A stretch of 64,000 bases of DNA from contig CM071936.1 of the NCBI GenBank assembly GCA_016081115.2, forward strand, positions 82,334,978 through 82,398,977, written 5' to 3'. Made by a program: the position numbers and the translations under genes. The notes under the pieces were generated by a model. That model was not told the origin of the DNA. It searched no databases and saw nothing but the letters and a program-made list of their open reading frames with translations. Shown here in pieces: positions 47,225-61,004 of this stretch (positions are counted from its first letter, which is position 1; each line of letters opens with the position of its first letter). The DNA is from Rehmannia glutinosa. Taxonomy: Eukaryota > Streptophyta > Magnoliopsida > Lamiales > Orobanchaceae.

Positions 47225-48990
47225 AGTGTGTTTGACAGCGTCAAAAGGTATGCTGGAAAAACTCTCTGGCCCCTTACCGAGTTGTTTTATAGCCATTCTA
47301 GTAGAGTTTAATTTTTGTCGATGGCGTAAATCCATTGCCACAAAGTATCGCCATCTATGGGAACATTTAGTTCAAGGCGTGAAGATTGAAAAAGAATCAT
47401 TGTGAAGGTATAACGTAGCTTGGCGATTATTTGAAGGGAGCAGTTAGGTGGCATGCGATGGTGGTGGTGATTATGTGAGCGGGGGATTCTCATGAGGCTT
47501 GAAAAGTTATGTCCTGTGACATCTAGATTGTGTTAAGGGTACGTGAGGTCAAAGCGTTGTTACGGGGCCAAGTGTAACTTTGGTCCAAGTGATGTCGAAT
47601 CATTCTAACGTCTGATGATACTTTTGTTATCAACGCTTGAAGTGTAGTAATTATGATGTGCATCGTTTCATGATATTGGAAGTTACGTTGATATTCTTTA
47701 CTATAGTTGTTACTGCGAGTGGATTTACTGAGGTTGGTTTAGATTTAGTTGAAACACTTGTTGGTAGGTTTTTGCGGGGCATTACTCGGCTTTATTGGAA
47801 TGATCATTTTTCGATAAACTAGTAACCACAAGTTGTGATGGATCGTCCCAAGAATATCATCGATGTTGCTTTAGGATGATCAAAGTGTGTTTCATTCTTC
47901 TTTCGATAATTTTTTGTAATGTGATTATGCCATTTGGTTTGAAAAATATGAGAGCTACGTATCAATGATTAGTAGATAAGATGTTTGAGAAATCGTTAGG
48001 AAAAAAATGTGGAAGTATATGTAGATGATATGTTGGTAAAGATTTGCTAAATCTCATGTGCATGATCTATTTGAAACTTTCGAGACATTTAAGAAAATAT
48101 TAAATGAATCCCCAAGTCCAAATAAATGTACATTTAGGAGTAAGGTGGGAAAGTTCTTGGGATATGACCCATGCTGAGATGCGATGAGGTATAGTGTCGA
48201 CGAGAAGGCGTGATCCTTGAATAAATTTATATAAATTGATTGAGTGAATCTACCTTTCTTTAAGGTATTCAGGAAAGATAATAATTTTTAAGGATGAGAA
48301 ATATCAGCGTTTGAGAATTGAAGGATACTTGGTAACTTAACATTGTTATCCCGAGGGAAGCATTTATATATATATATATATGATTTGAAATGCAGTCTTA
48401 TTGAGGAGGAGTTTTCAATCGCGGCATATGTATTATGTCGATTAAAGTACTTAGAAATGTTGAACTAAGGTATGTTGAAATTGAGAAAGATAAGCGTGGC
48501 TTTAGTAATAATTGCGAAGGAAGCCGACCTTCTTTTTATCACAGAGAAGGTGGTTGTCAGAACTAACCTCTCATAAAGGTTGTGATGCGTAGCGTGAAGT
48601 ATATGGAAGACTTGTGAAATGGGATGAATTGAGTGAATGTGATATAAAATTTCAAAATAGGACAACAATCAAGGCTCGAGCTTAGTAGATTTTATGCAAA
48701 AACTAGCTAAAGCCTAAAATGAGCATGGGTATTGATCGTAGATGGTTTGGTAGGAACTCGAGATGGAGAGTTGGAATTACTATGTCGATCCTGGTGGAGT
48801 CGATAATGATTTCACAGTGGGTTGGGTTCAAACTTTCCAATAAGGGGGGCGAGTACAAAGCTTTTATTAGGAGAATGCGGATGGCTATGGAAATTTAGTA
48901 AGGCTGATCTTGTAATCAGATTAATCATTAAAGATCTTTTAAATTGTATCTATAAAAAAATTTATAATATTATTAAATCTAATTTCTTTC
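47225..48990 (+). pseudogene. Copy B of the Tat-like gypsy pol relic
   Basis: The same protease, RT, RNase H and second RNase H traces as 3,720-5,480, with extra frameshifts. The VDDML centre is still readable near 48,020-48,036. Not translatable. Confidence 0.8.
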
Positions 48991-49418
48991 AGATTAAATC
49001 AAATTTGGGCCAAAAGGCGATTATTGCATAGGTGTTCTAGCATGTGGATGATATTTAATATGTTTTCTATAAAAAAGTTGTGACAAGTATTTTGTTTTGA
49101 CAAAAAAAGAATAAGTTGCTAAACGATGGCACTAAATTCATGGGCATTATTTTAAAAAAATAAAAAATAAAAAATTCATGGGCATTGTGTGTACAACATC
49201 GATGAGTTGGACATATGGTCGCAATGTGGGCTAAATAGATATTTTTGCATGGGTCAGCTACGCTATAATATTGGCACATTATACCATACTTTTAGTTGGA
49301 TCGATTATTATGTGAAGAGAACTGTGGAAAAAGGCCGAAACAATCATGGAGAAGAAGGTAGAGGCCTGCGGAAAGAACAAGTTTTATCTAGAATATGTTA
49401 ACCATAAAGTGGCTCTTA

Positions 49419-49442
49419 GAATTTACGAAATTGCGAGATAAG
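49419..49442 (+). promoter_or_regulatory. Broken heat-shock element of copy B
   Basis: Corresponds to 5,998-6,020. The first two GAA units are now 8 bp apart instead of 10, and the third reads GAG, so the 5-bp phasing is lost. Confidence 0.65.
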
Positions 49443-49580
49443 CCCCCTAAGCACTATAATTCGTTCTCTGATCATCCAAATTCCCGGCCAAATATTCGAA
49501 GCAAGGATCGATCATTAAAGTCTGCCGCAAAAATCTTAACGATCAACCAAAAGCCGTTTATTCTTTTGTCTTTAGCGAAA

Positions 49581-50036
49581 ATGTCTCTGAAGATTCAAGT
49601 TATTTTGGTAACGTGGGAGCACACGTCTTCGATCCATTTTCATTAGATATTTGGGATCCCTTTGAGCTTTCCTTTCTCGTGGCGGCCGCCAATCTTAAGA
49701 GCCTCGCCAGAAACCACGGCCATGGCTAATGCACGCGTAGGGAAAGAGGCGCCGGAGAATTGCATTGTTTCAAGGTTGATGTTCTGGTTTGAAGAAGAGG
49801 AAGTTAAGGTTGAGGTCGAAGATGGTTCGATTCTCGGTGTTAAGAGGAGCAAGGAAGCGGGGAGGAGAAAAGAACGATAAATGGCACGTGTGGAAGACGA
49901 CACAGTTCCTCACGCCGTTTGTTTGCCAGGAGAATGCTGTGGATCGAATGAAGGCGGCCATGAGAGAATGGGTCTTGTGATGGTGGTCAAAGGAAGAAGT
50001 GAAGAAGCAGGGCCAAGGCCATCGACATTTGGTTAA
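49581..50036 (+). pseudogene. Broken class I small heat-shock protein gene (copy B)
   Basis: Corresponds to 6,158-6,637. The ATG and first codons (MSL) survive, but the frame shifts within about 15 codons and again many times, so no alpha-crystallin domain can be read through. Short recognisable stretches such as GTTAAGGTTGAGGTCGAAG and the end ATCGACATTTGGTTAA remain. The total is 456 bp against 480 bp. This is either a true pseudogene or an intact allele hidden by poor sequence. The poly(A) signals downstream are unchanged. Confidence 0.85.
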
Positions 50037-50968
50037 AAAATCATGTATTGTTTGGTTTTTTTTTTTTTATTAATTGTGATGAAATAATGTTGTTGTATCA
50101 TATGCACATCAAATTTTGTATATTTACGTTGGAAGATTTTCAAAATGCCTAGTTGTAACCTTTTTGAAGTATAAAATAAATAAAATCCACCCATTTTGGG
50201 TGTGTTAAATAAATGATTTTCAATATGGAGTGTGTGTGGAAACTAAAAAATAGTATCGTTGAGGGGTCGAGAATGAAATAGAGTGTGTACAAGTTCAATA
50301 TTTGAATCTTTGCGATGGGATGCATATTGACGTGGGCTACATGTCATTTTTTTTTTATCTTACACGCAAGTCGATTTAGATTCTAACAAATTTGGACTAG
50401 GTTGGCATTTTTTAGGAGTAATGAAGAACATTGATTTGGAATACAATATTTATTGATATACCCAAAATCTCTGTATGAATTTTTAGGCAAATTTTCTATT
50501 TTTAATAGGCGATATTTTTTAAAAAACAAATCGAGATTTTTGTGGTGCTATTATTACTAACCCCTTGGCTACATGACTAATAATTTGCCTTTTTTTAAAT
50601 AAAAAGCCAATTATACATAAAGTTACTTGAAAGTTTTTAAAAGATGTATTCATTATCTTTTCTTTTCTAAATAAAAAGATATTTTCAACTGCATGGGTAT
50701 AATATACAATAGGGTTGTTAAGCCTTGGCCTTGATTCATTTTGGAACTCATTCGATTACAGCTGGCATATATTTTTGTAAGGATTTCTAGGCTTCGATGT
50801 AAATCGAATTGAATTTCGTATATTTTTTTACGAAAATCATCATAATTCTTTGAAACCTCAAATGTTGGGAAATGTATTTTTTCTCATAGTGCGAGAATAA
50901 ATTAGCATGGTTTAGTATGCTTGCCTTGATCCGTGTTATTTCTTTTGACAAATAATATGGATATTTGT
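50037..50968. other. AT-rich spacer downstream of the broken heat-shock gene
   Basis: Matches 6,638-7,601, including the AATAAA signals near 50,175. No gene. Confidence 0.6.
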
Positions 50969-53900
50969 TGTAGAAATTCTGCTTATCCTTACTCTTTGTT
51001 TACATTTCTTGACGGTGAGAAGATTACGATACACCTCTCTTTATATTAACTTTGTTGTCACGTTATATTCTCCAAAGAGGGTGGGAGTCATTACTTAAGC
51101 TTTATCGTTGTTGGTAGAGGAAGAGGAAGATTTTACATCTCATATTTAACTTCATTTAACATAACTAACCCGTCAAAGAAGACTTTAATGTTAAAATATT
51201 TACATTTAACTTATACGGATCATCGGTGGATTTATTCCAACATTTTAACACTTGGTCATAAGGCGACGAGGATTTAATAGTAATTTTAAGTGTGTACAAT
51301 ATATTAAATCCCCGCCCAATATCAAGCAATTATCCTAATTAAGTTAAACTTATTGGATCATGACAACCACACATCATTTATTCGGCGCAGTTCACTTTCA
51401 TGTAGCAGCCTAGTCCGTTGACTTAATGTTATCCTTAATAAGGTAAATCGTAAGCCTCGACCATATAGTCTTTAAGAAAGACTAATTCTATTTTTACATT
51501 AACACAATACATGAAACAAGCGGCACAACTATAAATGGGCTCGGGTGTAAATAACATAAGAGCAAATATTTGTATGTATACACATGCTACCGTTATCTTA
51601 ATAAGATTTGTCTATAATACCCGTCCTTTAAAAATAGCTAGAAAATGTCTTAGGTGTAATCCCTTTAGTTAAAAGATCCGCTATCATTAGATTGGTGTTA
51701 ACATGCTCAATAGACACTCTCTGTCTCCGCATTACATCTTTAACATTCAAGCACTTTAATTCCATTAATGCTTAACACCCATAGAGTAATTAATTGTATG
51801 CGTTCTTTGGGAAGAAGATAGTGTAGACTTATCATAATTTCTCGGCCCGGCACGACTATCGCGTCAACAATTCCAAGTCCCGAGATAAGGTTCCCGAATC
51901 ACAATCCATGAGCAGTGGCCTCAAAACATGCCACAAATTTGGCTTACATAGCAGACGACGAATAGCCGGGACTTTTTCGACTCTGCGCAGTAACCTGACT
52001 AAAATGAACAAATTACCGAATGTAGACTTCTAGTGCAACACACATGTTATAATACGAATATGAATGTCCTATTACTTGAGGTTATTAGATCTCTTTGTAC
52101 ATGAGTATGTGTTCCTTGGTGCAGGTAAAGAAGAACTTTCTTTTCGGCGCTGGTGGTCTATCTAGGGATTACTTTGATATCAACCTAACATTCCAATAGT
52201 AAATTGGTATCTAAAACCCGATTACAAGTTTGAGCATATATCAAACACCCTGACCAGAAGCGCAACAAATTAGATCCGTTTCTTTTCGTTTCCAAATCAT
52301 TCTTGGGATATTTCATTTGACTAAAACTTGTCCTCTTTTTTTGTATTGGAACTATTCTCGCGAACATCTTTCCATTAAGATTTTTCTAAAAGGAGCAATG
52401 ATATAGGTTTTTCTTGAAAACACCAACATTTCCAATGATTATCCACTGAAATATTTCTATTCCTATCACATAGGATGCTACATTTAAATATTTTATTTCA
52501 AAGTTTTAGAAAAATTCATGCGTATGTAATAATCCAACATCATTAGTAGCAGTAATATAAATCGAGCATATAGGACCAATATTATAAAACTTGCTCTCCA
52601 CGTAACCATCACGAGATACATCGATCAACGGTGTTGCTCCCAGTAAAATCATAAAGATATAATGGTATCATTGAACTTAAGATAACATTATCGGGATCTT
52701 GTTGAATCATATATTGACTTAACAACTTACACACAAATATTACATCTATTGTGGCTATAAACCCTTGGTTGATCTATATAAACTTCTCTTCCAAATCACC
52801 ATTCACAAAAGTGGTTTAATATCCATTTCGTGAAGTTCTAAATCATAATGAGTATTATAGCCATAATGATTCTTAAGAGTCTTTGTTTAATCTTTTGGAG
52901 AAGGTCTCTTTATAATTTATGTCATCTTTCAGTATAACCTTGCAGCAACAATTTTGGCGCTGCCTTTCAATGTTGTCATTTTGAGTTACATTTGGTCTTA
53001 AAGACCCATTTACAGGCGCTCTCTTAGAACTTTTAGAGGCAACTCAAATTAAATCGAGCTATTGTCATAAATTGATTTAAACTCTTCTTTCATAGCATCG
53101 AACCACTCTTCTGGCCCATTCTTATTCCTCGCTTGCTGAATGAGATTGGTTATAAATGTAGTAAAAGTCACATTAAGTCTTTAAGAAGTGTACACCACAT
53201 ATTCATCATAAACAGATTTATTTGTTGCATACACATAATCTTAAGCTATTTTCTCTTGAGGTTCATTAATCTCTTACTAAATGTGACTAGTTCATCATCT
53301 CATTTTCATTTTGGTGGGTTTTGAACATTGACTTGTTCATGTATGTTGTGCTAATCCTGATATAACAGGGGAACAACAACTTTAGAAAAATATCGGGTGA
53401 AAGTGTGATATTTACCGTTTATGTCAACTTTTCTTGGTTCTTTACTCCACATTTGATTAACTCGATTATTCTTGTATAATTAGGACAATAGAATATGTAC
53501 CCTTTAGACTTTTAGGATAGCAGAGTGTAATAACCACTCGCTGTCCTAGCGTCAGCTTAACTTTTCATGTGGACTATACATTTTTCCAACCTTTAAGGGA
53601 ACCCCAAATATAAGAATGTCTCAAATTGGTTTTCCTTCATCCCACAATTGATAAAGATTCTTAGGAACTCGATTAAGAAGGTATGCATTGGTCTTTGTAG
53701 CGTGTATCACAATGATAGGGTAGGGAGCAATTGCCGCATACTCCTTATCATATCCATTAATATCGATTTAGTCTCTTAGCTACACTAATGCATTTGAGGG
53801 TATCTTAGGGCATTTCGAGGCCCCATGTGCAATCCTCGACTTTGGCTTTGCAAATGGACGCCCGACATTGTCACTTTCATTAAATTTTCATAATACTCAC

Positions 53901-55472
53901 TACATAAACTTAATCTCACTACTTTTACTTTTTTATCTAACTACATTTCTATCATTGATGGACACCTTGAAAATGTTCATAAATTGAGATTTTTTCATCA
54001 CACAGGATAAGCGAATCATAACGGTAATCATCTATAAAGTTTATAAAGTACTTTACGCCCCGTTAGGGGCGTCAAATGGATGACAAATATGTATCTGTCT
54101 CATGAAGTTGAGTCTTCTTGTGGCTGATTTTTTAATGTGTTTTTATTCTACTTTTCTTTAATACAATCGCATCGTCCCGATCACAAAATCCAACTAAGGA
54201 AGGATTTCATTTTTTACCAAATTCAATAACCGCTTTTTGAAAATGTGACAATCTTTGATGCCACAAGAAAGTTGGACTTTCATTTGATGTATTATGTTTA
54301 ATGCCTATACTATTTTTAACATGATAGAAAAGATTCAACAAATTCATTATCAAGATTAAAACTATAATGTGAGTCAAAAAAATACTAAAACCAAAAAGTA
54401 TTTGTTCTTGAACAACGAAAAAATAATTACTATCTTAAAATGAAAATCTAAATTATCAGTTTTCTACGAGAAATAAGATTTCTATCAAAATGAGAACATA
54501 GAGACATCTCTGAAGATCAATGTGGCATCCGGTGTCGCGGCGTGTCAGTAAATCCCGATTCTTCTATATGTTAGCATCATGTTCCCAAGTAAATAAATAT
54601 TGATCGGAGTTCCATTAACGGACTAAATAAATGCAGGAATCGTTAGATAACATAGAGCATGAGTAGTGGCACCATAATCACAGTAACCAGGTACTATTAA
54701 GCGCCACAAAAGGTTGGATTGGAAAACATCTGAAACATAAGATATACATTTTAACTGCAAACATGCCTTACTTTTTTTTGGACAATCTTTCTTTAAGTGT
54801 CATATCTTATTGACCGTCAACCTTCATCGGGGCCTTATATTTTCTTGTCATTCTTACCCGATTTGCTTTGTAGTACTACTTGCACCATCACATAGTTATC
54901 AAATGAATGGAGTAATCTTTTTTCTTCCTTGTCTCCCTTTTTCTCACTATCTTAACATGGCATAAGCTCTTTAAAGTTCCATTTATCTTTGATGGTATTG
55001 TAGTTCATAGGCAGCCAAATTAAAGAGAGAGAATTCATGATAAATTACTGAGAATGACACACTCACATCTATCCCTATAGTGCTTACTTTGTTTGCTAGG
55101 TTTGACATTTGATTACATGTTCATGAAGCTGGCTTGGGCCAATCAAACCTCTTTGTGAGTGAAGCTCGCTCCATAAGGACTCCATTACAATAGATTTGTC
55201 CGGTCAAGTTCGAGTAGGAATATTCTTTGACTTTCATCATTTGAATTCCCATGCCTGTCGGTCTTGACGCCGGAGCGATATTTTCAACCATGGTCATTCA
55301 TTAGGTTATTTCGACAGTTTAGAAAGCTCCCAAGGCACTCATCTGAGAGGCTTGCTCGAGTTTTAATTATTATGATAATGGTTGCGGGCACGCCATTTTA
55401 TCGATACAAAGGTCGATAAAGCTGGATGCTGTGGACGGTCGACATAGTTGACCGTTGAACTTGGCGACCATA
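50969..55472 (-). mobile_element. Copy B of the minus-strand copia element
   Basis: The LTR at 50,969-51,242 (274 bp) and the gag-pol relic to about 55,472 correspond to 7,602-12,124. All longer ORFs of copy A are split. The longest pieces are about 60 codons, such as the RT segment near 52,185-52,367. Integrase, protease and Gag are recognisable only by alignment with copy A. Confidence 0.85.
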
Positions 55473-55507
55473 TTTCGATCTTAAAGAGGTTTAAACAAAG
55501 TTGCAAA

Positions 55508-55516
55508 TATTATATA
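55508..55516. repeat. Left target-site duplication, TATTATATA
   Basis: Identical 9-mer at 63,273-63,281, and single in copy A at 12,162-12,170. Confidence 0.9.
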
Positions 55517-55659
55517 GAGATAAATACGCTTACCCGTCAACTATCTTGATTTTACACTACCCTTGAAACTTTAATTCGAACACTTTGCCCCACAGTTATG
55601 AAAATGTACACTTTACCATATATGGACTGTTTTTTGCCCCTAGGTTTTATTCTTTTAAA

Positions 55660-56280
55660 ACAATAGTTCAAGTTATCCCTTTAAACTGTTTTACAGCAGC
55701 AATCTCTTACATAATAATAAATTTGCATTTGTCATTAAACATGAAAATTTTTACTCAGTAAATAATTTGGTTTTGATTTTTAGAAATAAAGAATTCTTAT
55801 TTACGTCACATGTTTTGTTCGTGGCGTTGTTACACTACTTAGATCCAGTCTCTGTTCGGAGGTTTTAAATGGATCATGTCGGGTTTCACCTATAAACTCG
55901 AGACATAATCCAAATTCTCTCATTTCAAGTATAAATCCAGTATACAAATTAGGTCTCTGAAGTAAAATGAACATAGTCCATTACGACCATATCGGGCCCA
56001 ACATGCTTCCGTAAAATTAATAAATCCTTAAAATTCATACTTTGACCAGAAATAGCATCGGTTTAATGGTTCGCAACACCACCAACGGAAAATTATTGCC
56101 CCCAGGATCGTTTGACAAACGACTCCTCAACGGCTCAACCTCACCTCCTGTGGGAAGATGATCGCAAGTTATCCAAACTCAAAGAATCGTTGTTAAGACA
56201 TGACGCTTGGTTCGTTTCTACGGCGTATAAGTAATTCTTAAATGGGATGAATTAATAGAACATTATGAACACATGTTGAA
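55660..56280. other. Left inner part of the inverted-repeat element, no gene
   Basis: No ORF of note. It holds the transition from AT-rich terminal sequence to the more balanced composition of the viral-like interior. The exact junction is not visible. Confidence 0.45.
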
Positions 56281-57949
56281 ACGAGCCTCTTTTTTTATTA
56301 AGAACTTATTGAAATATTTATTACATTAGTAATCTCCTTTGGGAAGGAGAATCTTGGTTTAGCCTCTCATAGATGAGGCACTCAAAACACATAAAACTTA
56401 AAACTAAAACACTCAAAAATATTACAAATTTTCACTTAGATTTTATTGTAAGAAAACTAAGGAAAATGTTCGATGTCTCGGCTTAAACTTCAAATCCTGC
56501 ATTTTATAGAGGTAAGTCCAGGACTCAAGGCGGACTTCAAATCTTCTTTGATATATGTAGCGTCCTTCTTACGTCATAGCACGATATTAACTCGACAAGC
56601 TGGTTTTCTTTTTCTCCCGCGTGACTCGGCCCATGTGATGTTTGTCGGGAATCTTTAAAAATTTGGTTTGCGTGGTCCCCACGGGATAAACGCGTCTTGT
56701 GGTGGGCCACTTATCTTTTCAGTTTGAATCTTTATCGATCAGGTTTTGGGTGAATCCTTTCCCAAACTCGGGTTCATCCCCATTGGGCATCTTGTGGTCC
56801 GTCGATCCAACGGCCCACATCGCCATATTCGGAAATTCATTGTTTCCTTTATGCGGAATCTTTATTCTCAGGAAGAATTCTTAACGGTCTCGAAGAGTTC
56901 CTGCAAATCACTGTGGTTGATCCGGTCATCGAGTTCAAGAAAGATCCGTTTGTGAATTTTGGAAGAACTTGAATGAATATTTGACCTTGTCCATTTAGTT
57001 AGACAAACCCAAAGCCCCATGCTCATCTAGTAGAAGCTTCGTCTTGAGAAAATGCTCCTACTGCTGTTTGGTCCTTAACTGAAATTTGCCTTAATGTATT
57101 TTTAAAGCATTTCCATCTAGGTGTTGCAGCTTGATGAAATGAAACTTCATTAAAGCCTTTCTTATTTGGATTCGGGAGAGGTGCTGTGATAAAATCTGAG
57201 TTCAAAATATCTCCTGCGGCCAAGTGTGGATTATTGGCCCGGTCTATAAATAGCTGCTTCCCAATCCATTTGAATTTTGAAATTTAGGAATCTTACAGTG
57301 ACACAGTATAGATTGAAGCTAAAGCTCAAAAGTATACCATGCATGTCTTCATTTGGATGACTTTACGGTTTCATCAAAGCTACAGGATACTTGAGATATC
57401 GACCGTTGTTTTTTTACGGGTTAATACGCTTGTCTTGTAACTAGTTTCTCCCATTGCCCCTCCGATATGCACCATGGGAGAAAATCTTAATCTCGTCGTT
57501 TGAACCTTAGATTTGCATGCGTGGCGAAAGATTCAACTCTCCCTCTTTACCCCAGTCTTTGGGTTGAGCAAAGACTCGGGTTGTGACAGGGCTTCAGCAT
57601 TCGTTCTGATTGTACACCTTGGATGCATCACTGCAACACTTGTGATTATGGTACTTGATCCATAACCTCGGGTTAGAGCCCACCGTACTCTCTCGGCCCC
57701 TTTGCAAGTAGGAGATGCGGCTGGAAGAAGGCCCTTGCGGCCGAACAATTGTCCTTGGCGAACTAGCATGCTCGTATTTAACTAGAAAGCAGTTTACAGT
57801 CCTTTGTTGAAGTCGTCCCGGCCATACGCATTGAGACATAAACGTCCCAAATCTCGTTCTAGACTCTCCCGGGTTTTCCCTTTGAGATGTCTTACTCGTT
57901 TAAGGATCTACAGATCGACAACGCGTCCTTCCATCTCGTGTCAAAGAAA

Positions 57950-58850
57950 TCTGCAAGAATATTTTCATGAGATTTTATAATGACAATATCATAATCATAA
58001 TATTGACATTCGAAACGCCATTTAAGTAATCGAGCCTTTTATGGTTTTGATTCGTTTGTTTTTTCGGCAGCGCCTGACCTTTGAATTATCAATTTTAAAG
58101 TAAACTTTTTGGCGGTAAAAATAGAGGCCATATTTTAAAAGCCTTTCTGACTACAAAGAATTCTTTCGTTAATATGCCAAGTTGCTTCAGCAGGGGGTGA
58201 ATAAACCGTTGCAATATCGCGTAGCATTTTATCGTTCGATGTGACTTTCGTAGAAGCTGCTTTGCCCTACCGTCATCAGCATCGTGTAAAGAACCAGTTC
58301 GTCCTCGTCTTGGAAATGCTTAACTTTGGAAGCTTTTTACAAACTTTTAAGTTGCTTAATTCCTTCTTGATGTTCATCTTCCCATTTGAATCACTGTCTT
58401 TTTTAAAAATGTGGCTAAACATGTAATATGCCGGAGTTGTTAATAAACATCCCGATAAAATTAACAACTCAAGAAAACTCACGGTTGCTTCTTGTCTTTG
58501 ATGTATACGGAAATCACGTATCTTTTCACAATATGATTACTGGCAGAATAATTCCGGATTCATCGATTTCAATTAGGAATTCAATGCAATAACACATTGC
58601 AATTACCCCGCCTGCGAGAAAGCCTAATCCTTCGTTGTAACAAACATAAAATATCTCCAAATGTTTGAGATGCTCCTTTCATGTTCTTTGAAGCGATAAA
58701 GAATATCATCAATGTATACGAACATGAAGGTAAATAATCCGCGGAAAAGATTATCCATCTTTTCTTTGATATATTTGGGGTCGTTAGCGATCCATGGGGC
58801 ATCACGTTCGAATATAGTGTCCTGTGGTGTGAGAAGAAAATTTGTAAACT
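57950..58850 (-). pseudogene. Reverse transcriptase and RNase H relic of the pararetrovirus-like sequence
   Basis: The catalytic Y-I-D-D-I-L motif is readable on the minus strand at about 58,702-58,719. An RNase H relic follows, with an N-terminal segment near 58,150-58,200 and the conserved C-terminal D-F-L-T region near 57,930-57,960. Several frameshifts interrupt it. Confidence 0.7.
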
Positions 58851-59439
58851 TCTTACTTTCTTATCACGTGCTTGTCAAGAATCGGCATTTTTCAGGCTTT
58901 GTAATGCTTTGCAACGATGCAATTAACCGAGATGTTCTGCTTGGACAATGATCTGCGAACTCAATGTTAATGTTGTGAAAATAAGTGTGCTTGTCTCGTT
59001 CTCTGTGTGATTGATAAATCACGAATGTTTGTAGGAAATTGTTTCTAAAGGTGAATGTTTCCTTAACAGTATCTTATAAATATCCTCCCATCATGATTCA
59101 TAAAGATTGGTTTAAATCTTACGACTTTTTGTACCATGTTTGAGCTCATTCTTATCCCCTCAAAAGGATGTTATTGATTTTTGGATCTTCTTTAATGTCT
59201 TTGGTGATATTTGTTCCTAAGGGTCCGTCATCTGCGGACTCTCCATTAGACTCAAAATCTTCTGCAATAGTTCTTACCAATTCGTCTTGATTTCTTTAGG
59301 AAAAACATCAAAATTTCCTTGATCTGCATATTCGGCTTACGAATTTGGCTATCAGGCGGCGAAATACTTAGGCACTTGTATTCGTGCTTCTAACATTAGG
59401 TCAAGAAGTGTATATTGTGAGAATGGACTTAGTATCTCA

Positions 59440-59795
59440 TTCTCGATTACGTATCTTTTATCGAAATTGTTTTGAACTCCGTTCCTTCATGTAATCTTTC
59501 GAGTTGTGATCCTCGAAATTCAATTCCCGGTATTAATTGCGGGATTTTTTCTGTACTCTAGAGATAGTCATTTCGATTTCCGTATCTTGAACTAAGCCCA
59601 TTTGATACATATTAGCTCTTCGAATCAATATAGGCGGCGAAATTTGTTGTATTGACATATAACATTCGATTGAAATGTATCATGGAGAATGGACTAAAAT
59701 CGATTATCCTTTTATCAGCCACCGTGAACTCCATTCCTTCTTGTAATCTTTCCCAAGGTTTATGATCCTCAAGAAATTCGATTGATGTTTGTTAA
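59440..59795 (-). repeat. Internal direct repeat in the pararetrovirus-like sequence
   Basis: About 90 bp at 59,440-59,530 recurs at 59,700-59,790. Both contain AACTCCRTTCCTTC, TGTAATCTTTC and GTGATCCTC/ATGATCCTC-type words. The repeat lies upstream (in viral sense) of the RT. Confidence 0.6.
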
Positions 59796-61004
59796 AACAT
59801 CAAAGGATAGTCGTCGATTTCCGTATCTTCAGGCTTCGATACCTTCCCTATAGGTTGTTGGAATGTCGTAACATCACAAGGAAAAATATTATCCTTTTGA
59901 GTGATGTCGAGATATTATGACCTCTGCTCCCCATTGGACATTTCGGCTCTCCTGTTTTGAAAACATCGGGATCTTTGGGCTAGCATGGTCTCCTTTTCTT
60001 CCCAGCACCCTTTTGCCGAAAGACATCCTTCTAGGCTCGACTCTGAGACTCGACTTTTGTTGAAGTAGTTGATCTTGAATTATCATATTAATCTCCTTAA
60101 TAGTTGGAGATTGATGATTTACGGTAACACCACCACGAAGTCCTCAGTTCTTGGACTTCAATAAATTCACTTTCTCAAGAATACTTGAATGATGGGTATT
60201 GAGAGAGCATAAGGAAATCTTATATGTGATCCCGGTAAGGCTGTTTCATTAACTTTCATCAAATGAGCTCTTTTGAAATATTGATGAAGGTTAGGACTCT
60301 CTTAGTCTCGATCTCCCCGAATTGTATCGGTCTAGGATAGACATTAAATGCGATTTCACACACGCCTACAAATTTCTTGTAACCTCTCAAGGCATGAATC
60401 CGCCGAGATGCGAGAGATTAAGCAGCCGATCGCAAGATTGAGAGGCAGAATCTATTCATGCTGAATGTTGCTTTAATAATTACTCTTGTAAATACTATGA
60501 ATCCCGTGAGAGTGTGTTTGCAAACTTCTCTTTTAACTGCTTTTGATCTCTTGTATTTCTCTAATAGGGACAGAAGTGCGTCTCGTCGGAGTTCAGATTA
60601 AACTCCATCGGAATAGCAAATTCTCGGTTGTTACCTGTGGATAATTTGGTGTTTTGTTCACGAAACGAATTTTATCGATGCTTTTTCCATAGCTCGATCA
60701 TTAAAATCCATCATAGACTTGAAGCTTTGGATCTTCATTCGCCGATTCTCAAAGAGTCTTATGAGAAAGCGTCGTGTGAATAGGAATCGACATATCCTCT
60801 ACATTAATCTGTTGAAGAATTTCTTCTTCACTCAGGTCCCAGTAGAATCGTCAGCTTCCATCGTCGATAGATTTTCTTCTTCATAGATACTTTCAGGCGG
60901 GGAATATCCTCAAATTGATACACACAGTATAAGATCTTGATAATAAACGACTTATGATTTCGGTGTAGCCTCAAGTATCGACTCTTTCGTTTGGTTTTCT
61001 AGAC

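Larger units (their letters stand above)
43640..55516. repeat. Copy B of the long direct duplication, left part
   Basis: Collinear with 1 to about 12,170 but about 290 bp shorter through many small deletions. Every readable ORF of copy A is broken here. It starts directly after the minus-strand LTR and continues at 63,273 after a large insertion. Confidence 0.93.

Noticed and set aside
57240..57255. CTATAAATAG as a viral promoter TATA box
   Set aside because: It is on the plus strand, opposite to the pararetrovirus-like coding direction, and within decayed sequence.
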